From Gammaproteobacteria bacterium (GTDB taxonomy: Bacteria; Pseudomonadota; Gammaproteobacteria; UBA6186; Azoamicaceae): a stretch of DNA of 64,000 bases. The stretch covers positions 62,001-126,000 of the forward strand of contig JAUIIV010000001.1 in the NCBI GenBank assembly GCA_030431675.1. The letters run 5' to 3'. A program made the translations under genes and the position numbers. This document shows, piece after piece, positions 47,891 through 57,732 of the stretch; position 1 is the stretch's first letter; every line of letters begins with the position of its first letter. The notes beneath the pieces are model-generated. The model made no database searches. It was not told the DNA's origin and saw nothing but the letters and a program-made list of their open reading frames with translations.

Positions 47891-48142
47891 CTACGCGGCT
47901 TTCTTATCCCATTGCTTTAACAAAGTTTTCACTTTGTCAGACAACTGAGCGCCTTTGGAAACCCATTCAGCGATTCGCTCACGATTTAATTGCAATTCTA
48001 CTTCTGCGCCTCTAGCTAGGGGATTAAAAAATCCTAAACGCTCTAAGTACTTACCATCGCGCGCACAACGCTTGTCTGCCGCAATTACGTGGTAAAAAGG
48101 AGCCTTCTTGGAGCCTCCACGTGTTAACCTTATTACAACCAT
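47891..48142 (-). CDS. rpsP: Ribosomal protein S16
   Basis: 83 residues, [38 protein letters not shown]. First gene of rpsP-rimM-trmD-rplS; the promoter should lie in 48143-48275. ffh, often linked upstream in other gammaproteobacteria, lies 6 kb away. Confidence 0.98.
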   Translation of the reverse strand: MVVIRLTRGGSKKAPFYHVIAADKRCARDGKYLERLGFFNPLARGAEVELQLNRERIAEWVSKGAQLSDKVKTLLKQWDKKAA

Positions 48143-48225
48143 AGGTTGATACCCTCTATCTCTCTAATACAAAGAGCCAGTATTTTACGCGAATTGCCAA
48201 GCAAATGGTAGGGTAAGCGAGTGAA

Positions 48226-48259
48226 AATGTTTATTTATATAGTAGACTTAATAAACATT
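48226..48259. terminator. AT-rich inverted repeat between antiporter and rpsP
   Basis: A 9-bp inverted repeat AATGTTTAT/ATAAACATT with a 16-base loop sits between the rpsP operon promoter area and the start-distal end of the antiporter gene, on the same strand. A weak terminator or binding site is possible. Confidence 0.3.
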
Positions 48260-48275
48260 GGGGGTAAATATGGGG

Positions 48276-49202
48276 CTAAGACAACAAAACATACCCATAA
48301 CCAGCATAGAAAGCCAGACCTAGAATACCAAACCAACGGTCCATTTTTTGAAATATAAACCCATATGCAACCATAAACACCGAAGCTGCCAACAAGAACC
48401 AGCAATCTACCTGTAAGAATTGCTTATTCACTTCAATTGGCAAAACCAAAGAGGTAACCCCGCCAATGCCAAGTATATTAAATATATTGCTACCAATTAT
48501 GTTACCAACTGCAAGATCACTTCTTTTCTCAATTGCAGCAATAATCGAAATTGCTATCTCTGGGGCAGCTGTACCCACAGCTACAATAGTCAATCCAAGG
48601 ATCGCCTCAGAAACACCAAGTATCTTACCTAACATCAAGGAGCCATCAACAAACAAGCTTGCTCCAAAAGCTAAGGCCGCCAAACTAATCACGATTTGCA
48701 AAAAAAGTACCGCTTTACCGTGCACGATATTTGCAGGAGCAACCACCTCTTCCGAAGTATTATGATCGTAGAAGATAGATTTGAGTACGTATATGGTTAA
48801 TAGGGTCAACAATAACACCCCATGCCAACGAGTAATCTCTCCCCCAGTACACAGCCAGAAAAATACCAAGGTAAATAAAATCATCACATTACCCTGTCTG
48901 ATGATGTCTATTCTAGATACGGTAATGGCCTTAAACAGACTAGTGGTAGAGATAACTATCAAAATGTTAACTATATTACTGCCAATGATATTACCAATTA
49001 CGATATCTGGGTGATTACTCAAAATAGAATCTAATGAGACAGTTAACTCGGGCATGCTAGTACCACAGGCAACAATAGTTGCGCCGATCACTAGGGGACT
49101 AACATTAAGTTGAAGCGCTAACATGGTGGAACTAGATACCAAATATTTACCACCAAAATAGAGTAACGTCAGTCCAGATAATAGAAATAAGACAATCAAC
49201 AT
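48276..49202 (-). CDS. Calcium/sodium antiporter (CaCA family)
   Basis: 308 residues, about ten membrane helices. The two alpha repeats are clear: GATIVACGTSMPELTVSL (about 40-57) and GLTIVAVGTAAPEIAIS (about 200-216), each with the ion-coordinating Glu. It exchanges Na+ for Ca2+ (YrbG-like). Stand-alone gene. Confidence 0.92.
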   Translation of the reverse strand: MLIVLFLLSGLTLLYFGGKYLVSSSTMLALQLNVSPLVIGATIVACGTSMPELTVSLDSILSNHPDIVIGNIIGSNIVNILIVISTTSLFKAITVSRIDIIRQGNVMILFTLVFFWLCTGGEITRWHGVLLLTLLTIYVLKSIFYDHNTSEEVVAPANIVHGKAVLFLQIVISLAALAFGASLFVDGSLMLGKILGVSEAILGLTIVAVGTAAPEIAISIIAAIEKRSDLAVGNIIGSNIFNILGIGGVTSLVLPIEVNKQFLQVDCWFLLAASVFMVAYGFIFQKMDRWFGILGLAFYAGYGYVLLS

Positions 49203-49294
49203 GTGAGTAGCATCAACTAATAAAATTTGTATATACTAACTATATGTGCAATCTCACTAAAAATAAAATTTCTGTCATTAAGAGACAAAGAGTC

Positions 49295-49999
49295 ATGACA
49301 AAAAAGTATTTTAATATCACGCGGATATTCCAAATTACCATTTTATACATTTTACATGCACAAACATCCTGCATGGCACATAGCCCAACAGCTGAGCATA
49401 GCGTAGTAACAAGGACTAACCAGAATGTGATAGTATTGGCTCAGCAACAGGAGCGAGCTATGGATGATAGAGCAAAAAAAGTACTAGATTTTTGGTTTAA
49501 CCAACCTGACAAGTGGTTTGTAAAAGATCAAGATTTTGATCAACAAATCCGCGCAGAATTTTTGAGTTTGTATATATTAGGCGAGGAGCGCCAGTTACAA
49601 AGCTGGGAAAACAGCCCTCAAGAAATGCTAGCATTAATAATATTGCTAGATCAGTTTCCACGCAATATGTTTCGTAACAGCTCCGATATGTATCGAACTG
49701 ATCCATATGCTCTTAACTTAACTCACACCGCAATTAACAAAGCATATTTAGAAAAACTAGATAATCAACAACAAGTAAACTTCATGCTAATGCCACTAAT
49801 GCATAGTGAGAAGCTTAGTGATCAAGAGCTAGGTGTAGAATTGTTTGAAAAATACGGCAGTGCCCAAGCAGCAGATTATGCCCGCCAACATAAAGTAATA
49901 GTCGAACAATTTGGCAGATTTCCACATCGCAATGAACTGCTTAACCGTCCTTCAACAGCAGAAGAGCTAGAATTTTTACAAGATCACAAAGGCTTCTAG
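49295..49999 (+). CDS. DUF924-family protein with signal-like N-terminus
   Basis: 234 residues from ATG 49295. The DUF924 domain covers the last ~175 residues (VLDFWFNQPDKWFVKD, LALIILLDQFPRNMFR, LMPLMHSEKL, RHNELLNRPSTAEELEFL). Normally these are cytosolic ~180-residue helical proteins; here ~55 extra residues include a hydrophobic segment (IFQITILYILHAQTSCMA) like a signal peptide. An earlier ATG (49244) would lengthen it by 17 residues. Function of the family is unknown. Confidence 0.82.
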   Translation: MTKKYFNITRIFQITILYILHAQTSCMAHSPTAEHSVVTRTNQNVIVLAQQQERAMDDRAKKVLDFWFNQPDKWFVKDQDFDQQIRAEFLSLYILGEERQLQSWENSPQEMLALIILLDQFPRNMFRNSSDMYRTDPYALNLTHTAINKAYLEKLDNQQQVNFMLMPLMHSEKLSDQELGVELFEKYGSAQAADYARQHKVIVEQFGRFPHRNELLNRPSTAEELEFLQDHKGF

Positions 50000-50125
50000 A
50001 ATAGTCCTCCTGCAAGCAAATATTTTAACGCTTTGCTAACTTTAACCTAATTTACTTGCAATTTTTGTGCAGCTCCTTATAATCTTCATTTTACTACCTA
50101 ACTGCCTAAACGCAAGATTTTCAAT

Positions 50126-52021
50126 ATGGCTGTATTACGATTAGAAGACGCAACTTTAGCATTTAGCGATATCCCGTTATTAGATCAAATAAGCTTACAA
50201 ATAGACCATGGCGAAAAGGTTTTTCTAGTCGGACGCAATGGTATGGGCAAGTCTTGCTTACTAAAAGTCATAATGGGGCATTACAAACTTGATAGTGGTC
50301 GGGTACATATTGACTCAGAAGCCCAAGTTGCTGAACTACCACAAGAATTGCCCGAGTGCAATAACCTAACAGTATACGAATATGTTGCAACAGGATTACA
50401 AGAGTTAGGCAAACTTTTGAAACGTTATCATGAATTAACCAGCACAAATGAAATTACTCATGATGACGAGTGGATGAAAAATATTGAAGTCACACAAAAA
50501 AAGATAGAACAACAAAACGGCTGGGAATATGAAAACATTATTAATACCGTACTTACAAAACTTGATTTAGAAAGTGACAAGAAAGTAGGAGCCCTGTCTG
50601 GCGGATGGAAAAGACGCGCAGCTTTAGCTAAAGCATTGGTATGCAAACCAAGTCTACTGCTATTAGATGAGCCTACAAATCACTTAGACGTGACAGCAAT
50701 TGAGTGGCTAGAAGAATTCTTAAGTAATTACGAAGGAGCACTATTGTGTATTACACATGATAGATCTTTATTACGCAAACTTTCTAAAAGAATTTTGGAG
50801 CTGGATAGAGGTGAAATCTTTTCATGGGACGGAGGCTATAATGCCTTTCTAAAAAATGCCGAACACCGACTAGAGATAGAGGCACGTCAAACAAAAGAGT
50901 TTAATAAAGTCTTAGCTAAGGAAGAAGCTTGGATTCGTGAAGGCATCAAAGCACGAAGAACTAGAAATGAAGGGCGAGTTCGTGCACTAGAAAAATTACG
51001 CCGTGAGCGCAAAGAACGTAGGACATTACAAAGTGGGCCTAAATTTACATCAAACCATGGTGTTGATTCTGGCAACTTGGTTATGGAAGCTACTAATGTA
51101 AACTTTAAACATGGAGATAATATCCTTGTCAAAGATTTTTCTACTTTAATCCAGCGTGGAGATAAAATTGCGCTTGTTGGCCCAAATGGTGTTGGGAAGA
51201 GTACGCTATTAAAATTATTATTAGGCGAGCTCAAGCCTCAATCAGGCCGTATAAGGATAGGAACAAAATTACAAATAGCATACTTTGACCAAATGCGTGC
51301 GGGGATCAACTTTGATGATAATGCAGTCAACAATGTTGCAGAAGGACGAGATACAATCACAGTTAATGGAAAAGATAAACACGTAATCAGCTATTTAGGA
51401 GACTTTTTGTTTTCTGCTGAGCGTGCAATGATTCCTGTAAGGATGCTTTCTGGAGGTGAGTGCAACAGATTATTGTTGGCAAAACTGTTTAGTTTGCCCA
51501 GTAATTTATTGATATTAGATGAGCCAACAAATGATCTAGATATTGAATCATTAGAGCTATTAGAGGAAGTGTTGACTAATTATAAAGGCACCGTATTATT
51601 AGTTAGCCATGACCGAGCATTTGTCGATCAAGTAGCAACTAGCACATTAGTATTCAGAGGGAATGGCTACATTGAAGAATATGTCGGTAATTATAGCGAT
51701 ATCCCAGCAATCAACACAAAACATAAAAAGCCATTAATAAAACCATCAGAAAAATCTGAGCCAGCCAAGGTCGAGGACAAGAGTAATCTATTTACTTCGG
51801 CAATGAAAAGAGAGTTAAATAATATCCCAGATAAAATAGATAAACTTGAAACAAAAATTGCTAAACTGTATTACACTATGGCTGATCCTGAGTTTTATGA
51901 GCAACCAACTCCTGAACAACGAGTTACGCTGCAGAAAACATCTAAAGCAGAAGATGATTTAAAGCAACTCTACGCAAAGTGGGAAAAATTGGAACAATTA
52001 CGTAGTCAACACAAAGACTAA
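50126..52021 (+). CDS. uup: ABC-F ATPase Uup
   Basis: 631 residues, two ABC domains: Walker A GRNGMGKS and GPNGVGKS, signatures SGGWKRR and SGGECNR, Walker B LLLDEPTNHLD and LILDEPTNDLD. The C-terminal coiled-coil (SAMKRELNNIPDKIDKLETK onward) is the DNA-binding tail of Uup. Soluble protein with roles at ribosomes and in suppressing transposon excision. The next gene follows 24 bases downstream. Confidence 0.95.
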   Translation: MAVLRLEDATLAFSDIPLLDQISLQIDHGEKVFLVGRNGMGKSCLLKVIMGHYKLDSGRVHIDSEAQVAELPQELPECNNLTVYEYVATGLQELGKLLKRYHELTSTNEITHDDEWMKNIEVTQKKIEQQNGWEYENIINTVLTKLDLESDKKVGALSGGWKRRAALAKALVCKPSLLLLDEPTNHLDVTAIEWLEEFLSNYEGALLCITHDRSLLRKLSKRILELDRGEIFSWDGGYNAFLKNAEHRLEIEARQTKEFNKVLAKEEAWIREGIKARRTRNEGRVRALEKLRRERKERRTLQSGPKFTSNHGVDSGNLVMEATNVNFKHGDNILVKDFSTLIQRGDKIALVGPNGVGKSTLLKLLLGELKPQSGRIRIGTKLQIAYFDQMRAGINFDDNAVNNVAEGRDTITVNGKDKHVISYLGDFLFSAERAMIPVRMLSGGECNRLLLAKLFSLPSNLLILDEPTNDLDIESLELLEEVLTNYKGTVLLVSHDRAFVDQVATSTLVFRGNGYIEEYVGNYSDIPAINTKHKKPLIKPSEKSEPAKVEDKSNLFTSAMKRELNNIPDKIDKLETKIAKLYYTMADPEFYEQPTPEQRVTLQKTSKAEDDLKQLYAKWEKLEQLRSQHKD

Positions 52022-52045
52022 ACAGGTCTACTTGGAGATATATAC

Positions 52046-53179
52046 ATGACATTTAAAAATTTAGGAGTATCATTAGATATTCTAAGAGCAATTAATGAGA
52101 AAGGTTACACTATACCAACACAGATTCAACAACGAGCGATTCCTGCAATATTAAAACGTGCAGATATATTAGGCCTTGCTCCTACTGGCACAGGAAAAAC
52201 TGCCGCATTTACCATACCTATTTTACAAAATTTAAATATAAGCATAAAAGATAATTCCTCGCACAAATCCATCCGTGCATTAATTTTAACTCCCACTCGT
52301 GAGTTGGCTGCACAAGTTGGAGAAAATGTTAGAGAATACGCTAAACACACTCATTTAAAATCAGAAGTTATTTTTGGTGGAGTTAATATAAACCCACAAA
52401 TCGCAAAGATTAAAAAAGGATTAGATATTGTTATTGCTACACCAGGCAGACTTCTAGACTTGTTAAACCAAAAAATGATTGATGTATCTAGTGTGGAGAT
52501 ACTTGTATTAGATGAAGCTGATAGAATGTTAGATATGGGATTTGTTCGCGATGTCAAAAAAATACTCGCCCTATTGCCGCGGAAGAAACAAAGTTTGTTA
52601 TTCTCAGCAACACTGTCTGAAGAAATACAAATAATTGCTAATAAATTACTCCATAACCCTAAAGTAATAGAAGTCGCAAAGCGTAATAATACAACCGAGT
52701 TAGTGCAACAATTAGTGTATCCAGTGAATAAAGCTAAAAAACGAGAGTTACTGTCGTTTATTATAGGATCTAAAAACTGGAAGCAAGTTTTGGTGTTTAC
52801 CCGTACGAAACATGGTGCCAACAAATTATCAGCGCAGCTCACAGATGATGGTCTTCCTTCTGCGGCAATCCATGGCAATAAGAGCCAAGGGGCACGCACA
52901 CGTGCTTTAACAGATTTTAAGTCAGGAAAAATACGCGTATTAGTAGCAACTGATATAGCAGCACGAGGTATAGATATTGATCAATTACCGTATGTTGTAA
53001 ATTTTGATTTACCACAAGTGCCAGAAGACTATGTACATCGTATAGGTAGAACTGGCCGCGCAGGCAATACTGGTTTAGCAGTATCGCTAGTGTCAGCAGA
53101 TGATAGGCAGCTATTAAAGAGTATCGAACGCCTTACGAAAAAGACTATTTACCAAGAAGCTATAGATGGATATGTTTAA
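52046..53179 (+). CDS. rhlE: DEAD-box RNA helicase, RhlE type
   Basis: 377 residues: Q motif ([14 protein letters not shown]), [39 protein letters not shown], and [10 protein letters not shown]. The short C-terminus fits RhlE rather than DeaD or SrmB. Probably acts in ribosome assembly or RNA turnover. Followed by a hairpin. Confidence 0.9.
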   Translation: MTFKNLGVSLDILRAINEKGYTIPTQIQQRAIPAILKRADILGLAPTGTGKTAAFTIPILQNLNISIKDNSSHKSIRALILTPTRELAAQVGENVREYAKHTHLKSEVIFGGVNINPQIAKIKKGLDIVIATPGRLLDLLNQKMIDVSSVEILVLDEADRMLDMGFVRDVKKILALLPRKKQSLLFSATLSEEIQIIANKLLHNPKVIEVAKRNNTTELVQQLVYPVNKAKKRELLSFIIGSKNWKQVLVFTRTKHGANKLSAQLTDDGLPSAAIHGNKSQGARTRALTDFKSGKIRVLVATDIAARGIDIDQLPYVVNFDLPQVPEDYVHRIGRTGRAGNTGLAVSLVSADDRQLLKSIERLTKKTIYQEAIDGYV

Positions 53180-53198
53180 GGGCTCTGAAAGAGCTCTT
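53178..53198 (+). terminator. Hairpin after rhlE
   Basis: Nine-base stem AAGGGCTCT/AGAGCTCTT with loop GAA and one G-U wobble, directly at the stop codon. No T-run follows, so termination is only possible. Confidence 0.4.
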
Positions 53199-53309
53199 AT
53201 AACTGGATAAAAATACCGTATAAAGCAATAAAAATCCTACATTTTGAACTTCTTATGGCATTATGTGTCTATATGCTATGGTATATTTTTATTCGTAGGA
53301 TACATACAA

Positions 53310-54455
53310 ATGCCTGAGTTAAACCCAGCAGATCAAGCTTTTAGGGAATTACTGACTACAGAGTATGCTTTCGTTCAAGATTTAACACTCTTTGCGGCAT
53401 CTGCTTCCATGTTGCAGGAAAGTATGCAACAAAGGAAAGGTAAAACCCCTAAATTAAGCAAAAAGGCAAAAAAAACTAAGACAGAGTTGTATAATGACCT
53501 TGTTCGTACACTTAAAGGTATAAAAGATCCCAGCGATAAAAAGGAATTTTTACAAGCATTGAGTGAATATACAGATCAAATATATGTCTTTCTAGAAGCA
53601 CATCCCTTTTACCCAGCACGTAGCGTCAATAGCATTACTATAGAAGAGGCTATGAGCTTTGCTGAAAAATCTAGTGAGTCTGAGCAGGAATTTGTTAGGT
53701 TATGTTATGAGGGGACTAAGGTAGCTGATTTTAATAAGCGCATTAAATTCTCTGGTACTCTTGGTAGCGAGGTTATGAAAGCAACACAAAGAGGCATGCG
53801 ATACATAATGTTAGCTGAAGCCTTACAGAAGCATGCTCTAACTATGCATGATAGAGATAATAATAAGTTAAAGTACATTACCCTTGCTGATGTGATCACA
53901 AAAGGGATTGGCACCGCCGGCAGAAGAGTAGATAAATTACTAAATGAAGAAGATTCTGCTAAACAACCAAAGTCTAATGTAGCTACATCATCATTTTGGG
54001 CAAGACTTATAGCCTTTTTCTCTAGAATGCTTGGAACTAGCAAGAAGAAAGAAAGTATACCTTCTACAAATACATCAATTACCGCAGCTACAGATATACC
54101 AGATACTAACTCAGAAGTAGGCAATAGCTCTCAAGTTAGCCCTCGTAGCTCTAATCTATCAATTACCTCAGATAGTACCGAAAACAGAACGGTTGTTAAC
54201 AGTGCAGGTTCTCAGGATGCAACTAACAAAGATACACCATCTGCTACAAAACCTATGTTTGTTTTAAGACCAAGAAATGGTCCATTAAGCAAAGAAGACT
54301 TCATTAAAAAACCCAAAAGGGCGCGACCTAGGGAACCCGGAGATCCTATAAATCCAACACAAGCAAAGAAACTTAAAGAAACCGATAGAGAACAAAAGTT
54401 ACCCGGGACGCAAGCACAAGATTCTCCTAAACCTAAAAATCCTAGTATCGAATAG
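53310..54455 (+). CDS. RhoGEF (Dbl-homology)-like protein, candidate effector
   Basis: 381 residues from ATG 53310 (TAGGA upstream; the frame opens earlier without a better site). Residues 10-25 read AFRELLTTEYAFVQDL, matching conserved region 1 of Dbl-homology domains (ELLxTExxYVxDL). Residues 150-175 read TLGSEVMKATQRGMRYIML, matching region 3 (LikPvQRipRYpLLL), and residues ~188-213 (LKYITLADVITKGIGTAGRRVDKLLNE) match the last helix up to the terminal NE. The domain would activate Rho/Rac-type GTPases, which bacteria lack. The rest is disordered, with an aromatic helix (FWARLIAFFSRML), then KKPKRARP (333-340) and AKKLK, resembling a bipartite nuclear-localisation signal. Not a confirmed effector; the Pro before QR is Thr here. 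Confidence 0.7.
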   Translation: MPELNPADQAFRELLTTEYAFVQDLTLFAASASMLQESMQQRKGKTPKLSKKAKKTKTELYNDLVRTLKGIKDPSDKKEFLQALSEYTDQIYVFLEAHPFYPARSVNSITIEEAMSFAEKSSESEQEFVRLCYEGTKVADFNKRIKFSGTLGSEVMKATQRGMRYIMLAEALQKHALTMHDRDNNKLKYITLADVITKGIGTAGRRVDKLLNEEDSAKQPKSNVATSSFWARLIAFFSRMLGTSKKKESIPSTNTSITAATDIPDTNSEVGNSSQVSPRSSNLSITSDSTENRTVVNSAGSQDATNKDTPSATKPMFVLRPRNGPLSKEDFIKKPKRARPREPGDPINPTQAKKLKETDREQKLPGTQAQDSPKPKNPSIE

Positions 54456-54464
54456 AGAAATCAA

Positions 54465-55826
54465 TTACGGCATCATATTTGGTGGCAATTTTCCTTGTAG
54501 GCCGCGCATCATCTTCATCATACCGCCTTTGCCTTTCACCTTTTTAAGTAACTTCTGCATTTTATCATATTGTTTTAGGACTTTATTTACATCCGCAATA
54601 CTAGATCCTGAGCCATCGGCAATGCGTCTTTTACGTGATCCTTGAATTAAAGCGGGACGTTGTCGTTCTTTACGCGTCATAGAATCAATTACTACCACCA
54701 TTTTTTTGAAGTGTTGATCTGGAGTCGCGCCTTTTACCTCTTTAGGCATATTTGCCATACCTGGTAATTTGTCTAACATTCCAGCCATGCCACCCATATT
54801 AGCCATCTGTTGCAATTGCTCACGCAAGTCTTCTAGATCAAAGCCTTTACCTTTAGCCAGCTTCTTGGCCATTTTATCCGCTTTTTCTTTATCTACTTTA
54901 CGCTCAATTTCTTCTATCAGGGTTAATACGTCACCCATACCAAGAATACGTGAAGCAATCCTATCTGGATGAAATAATTCTAAAGCATCTAGTTTTTCAC
55001 CAACACCTAAGAACTTAATTGGTTTACCAGTAATCTCGCGGATAGATAAAGCCGCTCCACCACGCGCATCACCATCAATCTTGGTTAATATGACCCCAGT
55101 CAACGGCAGCGCATCATTGAATGCTTTAGCGGTATTAGCTGCATCCTGACCAGTCATGCTATCTACTACAAACAAAGTCTCTGTCGGAGTAACAATCTTA
55201 TGTAATTCTGCAATCTCAGCCATCATATCTTGATCAATATGCATACGACCTGCAGTATCCACAATGAGTACATCTTGATGAGATTTTTTAGCTGCATCAA
55301 TTGCAGCACGAGCTATAGCTGCTGGCTTTTGATCGCTACTACTAGGAAAAAACTCTGCTCCTACTTCCCTAGCTACTGTTTCTAACTGACTAATAGCTGC
55401 CGGCCGGTACACATCAGCACTAACAAGCATTACTTTTTTATTAAGCTGTTGCTGCAGATATCGAGCTAATTTGGCACAACTAGTTGTTTTACCAGAGCCC
55501 TGCAAACCTGCTACTAAAAATACTACGGGCGGTTGGGCCTGAAAACTTAAAGTGCTATTCTCTCCACCCATAAGCTCTACTAAGCTATCATTAACTATCT
55601 TAACAAAATACTGACCAGGGGTGAGTTTAGCATCTACTTCTTGGCCAAGAGCCTGGGCCTTAACCTTATCAATAAATTCTGTAACTACTGACAAAGCCAC
55701 ATCAGCTTCTAATAGAGATTTGCGTACTTCTTGTAACGCTTCCTGTATATTTTCTTCGCTTAATTTACCCTTACCAGTAATGTTGCGTAGGGTGCGGCTA
55801 AGACGGTCGGTTAAATTTTCAAACAT
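54465..55826 (-). CDS. ffh: Signal recognition particle protein Ffh
   Basis: 453 residues: N domain, GTPase (GLQGSGKTTSCAKLA, DTAGRMHID, TKIDGDARGGAALS) and M domain with RKRRIADGSGSS and Met-rich end MMKMMRGLQGKLPPNMM. Targets nascent membrane proteins with 4.5S RNA. Divergent from ypjD. Confidence 0.98.
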   Translation of the reverse strand: MFENLTDRLSRTLRNITGKGKLSEENIQEALQEVRKSLLEADVALSVVTEFIDKVKAQALGQEVDAKLTPGQYFVKIVNDSLVELMGGENSTLSFQAQPPVVFLVAGLQGSGKTTSCAKLARYLQQQLNKKVMLVSADVYRPAAISQLETVAREVGAEFFPSSSDQKPAAIARAAIDAAKKSHQDVLIVDTAGRMHIDQDMMAEIAELHKIVTPTETLFVVDSMTGQDAANTAKAFNDALPLTGVILTKIDGDARGGAALSIREITGKPIKFLGVGEKLDALELFHPDRIASRILGMGDVLTLIEEIERKVDKEKADKMAKKLAKGKGFDLEDLREQLQQMANMGGMAGMLDKLPGMANMPKEVKGATPDQHFKKMVVVIDSMTRKERQRPALIQGSRKRRIADGSGSSIADVNKVLKQYDKMQKLLKKVKGKGGMMKMMRGLQGKLPPNMMP

Positions 55827-55890
55827 TAGTTATTGCCTTGACTTTATATTCTGACTTACGGAATAAGTTTGTTTCGTATACACTTAAGTA

Positions 55891-56388
55891 ATGAGACATT
55901 TTAATGGCATTTGGCTTATATATCTAGGCCTTGGATTGATTGCCCTGGGGGTTCATGGGCTAGCCGCTCATTACGCCCACATTGTAGTATCAATTGTAGC
56001 ACTCGTAATTTTTACTGTAGCCGCCCTCCAAGCTGGAGCAATCACCCTACAAAATTTTTTCTTAAAGCAACGTCCTGGTGATACTTACACAATACAAAGC
56101 ATGCTACCACCGGTAGACGCGCTTCGTGACTTACTCTTCAAAACTCTATGGGCAGGTTTTGTTTTTTTAAGTGTCTCAATGTTAGGAGCCTTTATATTTC
56201 TACCAAATGTGTTAAACAACATCACTCCTGGCAAATTAATTCTCTCTACCCTAGCATGGGCTTTATTCGCTGCAATGCTGTATGGCTATCAACGCCATGG
56301 TTGGCGCAATGATGTAGTAAGTATTCGCGCTCTACTAGGATTAATATTATTAGGAGCAGCTTACGTGGTAAGCAAAATTTTTGGATAA
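55891..56388 (+). CDS. YpjD/CcsA-like inner membrane protein, N-terminally short
   Basis: 165 residues, about five membrane helices. The last ~130 residues align in order with E. coli YpjD (LPPVDALRDLLFKTLWAGFV, LSTLAWALFAAMLYGYQRHGWR, YVVSKIFG), and the position between ffh and yfjD is the conserved YpjD place. But YpjD is about 263 residues, so roughly the first 100 residues (four helices) are missing. There is no obvious remnant upstream; the ffh gene begins 64 bases away. Function in this form is uncertain. Confidence 0.8.
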   Translation: MRHFNGIWLIYLGLGLIALGVHGLAAHYAHIVVSIVALVIFTVAALQAGAITLQNFFLKQRPGDTYTIQSMLPPVDALRDLLFKTLWAGFVFLSVSMLGAFIFLPNVLNNITPGKLILSTLAWALFAAMLYGYQRHGWRNDVVSIRALLGLILLGAAYVVSKIFG

Positions 56389-56394
56389 AAATCT

Positions 56395-57651
56395 ATGTCT
56401 CTAGAAATACTACTTGTCTGCATTTTCTTTCTATTATTATCATCGGCCTTCTTTTCTGCTAGTGAAACCGCTATGATGGCTATTAACCGCTACAGACTAA
56501 AGCATGATGCCAAAACTAATAGTACCGCTAAATTAGTATTTAACTTATTATTGAGATCTGATCTACTTCTGAGCGTAGTCCTAATTTGTAATAACTTTGT
56601 TAATATTGCAGCTGCATCTATTGCTACAATTATAGGTTTACGCTTATATGGTGACTTCGGTGCATTTATCGCCACCGTTGTATTAACTTTCTTAGTTCTG
56701 TTATTTTCTGAAATCACACCTAAAATTATCGCTAGCGAAAAATCAGAAACTATTGCTTATATTGCAGCTAGACCACTTAATCTTCTAATTAAAGGTTTAT
56801 ACCCAATTGTTTGGCTGGCAAATGCTATGGCTTCCGTACTATTAAAAATTATGGGTGTCAGGAAAACTCGTTCCAACGACCTGCTAACTATTGATGAACT
56901 ACGTACCGTAGTTACAGAGTCTGGCAATGTTATACCTACACGTCACAAATCTATGTTGACTAGTATTTTGGACTTGGAACATATCACAGTAGATGACATT
57001 ATGATCACAAAAGCAGATGTTGAAGGTATAGACTTAGAACAGGATGATGACACAATTCTCGCGCATATTCGTGGTTCTAAACATACGCTACTACCAATAT
57101 TTCGCGGTGACATCGATGAAATTTATGGTATTATCCATCTGCGCGATTTATCGCGCAGTTTAACCGAGCATAAATTTACTAAAGCTCTACTACTTTCACT
57201 TGCAGACAAACCATACTTTGTACCAGAAGGCACTGCTTTACACACTCAGCTTTTTAATTTTCAACGCAATAAACAACGCTTTGGAATGGTGGTTGATGAA
57301 TATGGTGCTATATTAGGCGTAGTTACTTTAGCAGATATTTTGGAAGAAATTGTCGGTGAATTTACTACAGACTTGCACAGCAATCCCAAGATAATTCCGC
57401 AAAGCGACAATAGCTTCTTGGTTGACGGTAGCACTAATATCCGTAACTTTAATCAAATTATGCACTGGGAATTACCGACCGATACAGCTAAAACAATCAG
57501 CGGGGCTATTATTGCCTACTTAGAAATGATCCCAACCCCCCGTACTTGCATATTGCTAAATGGCTACCCAGTAGAAATTATTACTATTCAAGATAACACC
57601 GTGAAGTCATGCAAAATTGGCCCAAGGATCACAAACGACACAGCAAATTAG
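56395..57651 (+). CDS. CNNM/CorC-family (YfjD-like) transporter protein
   Basis: 418 residues: N-terminal DUF21 membrane domain (FFSASETAMMAINRYRLKHDA, LLFSEITPKIIASEKSE), a CBS pair (TVDDIMITKADVEGIDL, VPEGTALHTQLFNFQ, FGMVVDEYGAILGVVTL) and a C-terminal CorC_HlyC domain. Linked to Mg/Co ion transport or tolerance. It starts 6 bases after ypjD, same operon. Confidence 0.92.
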   Translation: MSLEILLVCIFFLLLSSAFFSASETAMMAINRYRLKHDAKTNSTAKLVFNLLLRSDLLLSVVLICNNFVNIAAASIATIIGLRLYGDFGAFIATVVLTFLVLLFSEITPKIIASEKSETIAYIAARPLNLLIKGLYPIVWLANAMASVLLKIMGVRKTRSNDLLTIDELRTVVTESGNVIPTRHKSMLTSILDLEHITVDDIMITKADVEGIDLEQDDDTILAHIRGSKHTLLPIFRGDIDEIYGIIHLRDLSRSLTEHKFTKALLLSLADKPYFVPEGTALHTQLFNFQRNKQRFGMVVDEYGAILGVVTLADILEEIVGEFTTDLHSNPKIIPQSDNSFLVDGSTNIRNFNQIMHWELPTDTAKTISGAIIAYLEMIPTPRTCILLNGYPVEIITIQDNTVKSCKIGPRITNDTAN

Positions 57652-57732
57652 ACATTTTAATATAGGTCTAGGTGCACATTATTCTATAAGTCATATCTTA
57701 ATATTTAACCAGCCTTAGCTATACTAAGTTGT

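Noticed and set aside
52351..52899. 182-codon minus-strand frame
   Set aside because: Antisense of rhlE; frame-locked to the helicase codons and without recognisable features.
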